Under the pieces are notes generated by a model, which saw nothing but the letters and a program-made list of their open reading frames with translations, was not told the origin of the DNA and searched no databases. The translations under genes were made by a program, and so were the position numbers. A DNA stretch of 30,447 nt from DATARH01 sp050181375 (lineage in GTDB: Bacteria; Pseudomonadota; Alphaproteobacteria; ATCC43930; CGMCC-115725). Where the stretch lies: the NCBI GenBank assembly GCA_050181375.1, contig JBFXDF010000014.1, positions 1 through 30,447 on the forward strand, written 5' to 3'. Of the stretch, positions 29,590 through 30,447 are shown piece after piece. Positions within the stretch are counted from its first letter, which is position 1. Each line of letters starts with the position of its first letter.

Positions 29590-30447
29590 GTGAGACGCCC
29601 TCTTCTTTCCCAGTCGTGGTCGGCCGCGCTGGCCGCGGTCGCCGGCAGCGGGCTGGTCGGCGTGATGCCGCTTGCCGCGCTGCACCTCTACGCCGATGGG
29701 CTGAGCCCGGCGTCAATGCTGTTCTGGCGGTACGTAATCGCAATCCTCGCGCTCGCCGCCGCCGCGGTGCTGGCGGGGATCGGGTTTTCGCAAGCCTGGC
29801 GCAACGGCGCCTGGCGTGTCGTGCTGCTCGGCGCGACACTGGGCGCCGGCCAGACCTTGTGTTTCTGGGAGAGCATCAAGACGCTGGAGACCAGCATCGC
29901 GGTGTTGCTGTTCTATACCTACCCGGCGGTGACCGTGGCGCTCGACCGGCTCGTCTTCAAACAGCATGTGCGTCCGCTGTCGCTGTTGTGCATCGGCGCG
30001 ATCCTGTCGGGCGCGGCGCTGATCACCGCGCCGGGGCTGCACCACGGCACGCTCGACCCGCGCGGTCTCGCCTGGGCCTTGCCGGCGCCGCTGCTCTACG
30101 CGGCCTATCTGGCGATCAATGTCCGCATCCTGCGGCGTCACAAACCGCTGATCGGCGCGGCCGGGCTGTATCTCGGCATGGCCGTGACATTCGGCGCGAT
30201 GGCGGCCTGGCTCGGGCTGAATGTTCCGACGACGCCCGCCGGCTGGGCGTGGCTGCTGTTTATCGGGATCGGACCCGGCGCGGTGACGATGACCCTGTTC
30301 ACCTACAGCGTGCCGCGTCTCGGCGCGAGCAGCTTCGCGATCCTCGCCAATACCGAGCTGGTCGTCGTCGTCTCGATCGGCGTCCTTGTGCTGGGCGAGG
30401 CGATGACGCCGTGGCGCGCGGTCGGCGGCGCGCTGATTGTCGGCGGC
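29590..30447 (+). CDS. EamA/DMT-family transporter (3' end outside window)
   Basis: An inner-membrane drug/metabolite transporter, 286 residues visible, open to the last base. Translation gives ten-helix EamA character with two internal repeats: GSGLVGVMPLAALHLYADGLSPASMLFWRY in the first half (region 18-50) with WESIKTLETSIAVLLFYTYP, and the second half with LLYAAYLAINVRIL, VPRLGASSFAILANTELV and VLGEAMTP. GASxxA-x8-E and the following LGE are typical of the family. The start is GTG 29590, just after an in-frame stop; ribosome-binding support is weak, and ATG 29665 is a later option. Substrate unknown; only a few residues should be missing at the C-terminus. Confidence 0.88.
   Translation, partial: MRRPLLSQSWSAALAAVAGSGLVGVMPLAALHLYADGLSPASMLFWRYVIAILALAAAAVLAGIGFSQAWRNGAWRVVLLGATLGAGQTLCFWESIKTLETSIAVLLFYTYPAVTVALDRLVFKQHVRPLSLLCIGAILSGAALITAPGLHHGTLDPRGLAWALPAPLLYAAYLAINVRILRRHKPLIGAAGLYLGMAVTFGAMAAWLGLNVPTTPAGWAWLLFIGIGPGAVTMTLFTYSVPRLGASSFAILANTELVVVVSIGVLVLGEAMTPWRAVGGALIVGG

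Overview
The window is GC-rich (roughly two-thirds G+C by eye), densely packed and strongly biased in third-position GC. The proteins (FolD, small periplasmic class I cytochrome c, ManC/AlgA-type bifunctional enzyme, AIF-type Rieske reductase, DacA with SPOR, twin-arginine sugar-binding protein) and the dispersed palindromes point to an alphaproteobacterium, perhaps Rhizobiales or Rhodospirillales; I cannot name the genus. No rRNA, tRNA, CRISPR array, transposase or phage gene was found.

Layout. 1-1.5 kb: end of rpiA and a translationally coupled HAD phosphatase, closed by a palindromic terminator. 1.6-4.6 kb (minus): two paralogous small secreted proteins with matching 5'-UTR hairpins, folD, a cytochrome c and a small conserved protein. 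4.7-7.1 kb (plus): a threonine synthase-like PLP enzyme and a fusion of a CinA C-terminal-like domain with a NadD-like nucleotidyltransferase. 7.0-8.1 kb: a direct repeat of the 3' end of that fusion gene brackets a gene for a secreted protein with two four-cysteine modules. 8.2-10.7 kb (minus): an orphan sugar-binding protein and an amidohydrolase. 10.95 kb: a small conserved protein.

11.4-13.9 kb (minus) is the most striking region. It encodes a subtilisin-like protease of the PatA/PatG type, a PatG C-terminal-like protein overlapping it by ATGA, and two short proteins that share an LPGFTA(E/D)xSL start and a central GVVP motif but have unrelated C-termini, one with six cysteines. This looks like a cyanobactin-related peptide maturation system outside cyanobacteria, with a split PatG and two precursor-like substrates.

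14.1-20.2 kb: a ZIP metal transporter, a beta-propeller (LVIVD-type) protein, a Rieske-ferredoxin reductase fusion, and a two-gene HlyD/FUSC efflux operon. 20.3-22.3 kb (minus): a radical SAM protein with an N-terminal SPASM-like domain and a small coiled-coil partner, bracketed by a 27-bp copy of the 3' end of the adjacent manC. 22.5-26.2 kb (minus): manC, a gentisate dioxygenase-like cupin and a DapA-family aldolase, separated by dispersed palindromic repeats. 26.4-27.2 kb: a secreted von Willebrand A protein with a PEP-CTERM sorting tail. 27.8-29.2 kb: a D-Ala-D-Ala carboxypeptidase with SPOR domain. The window ends inside an EamA-type transporter gene.

Most genes are ordinary metabolism and envelope functions. 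The accessory material is concentrated in the peptide cluster and in the two repeat-bracketed cassettes, each at the 3' end of a conserved gene.
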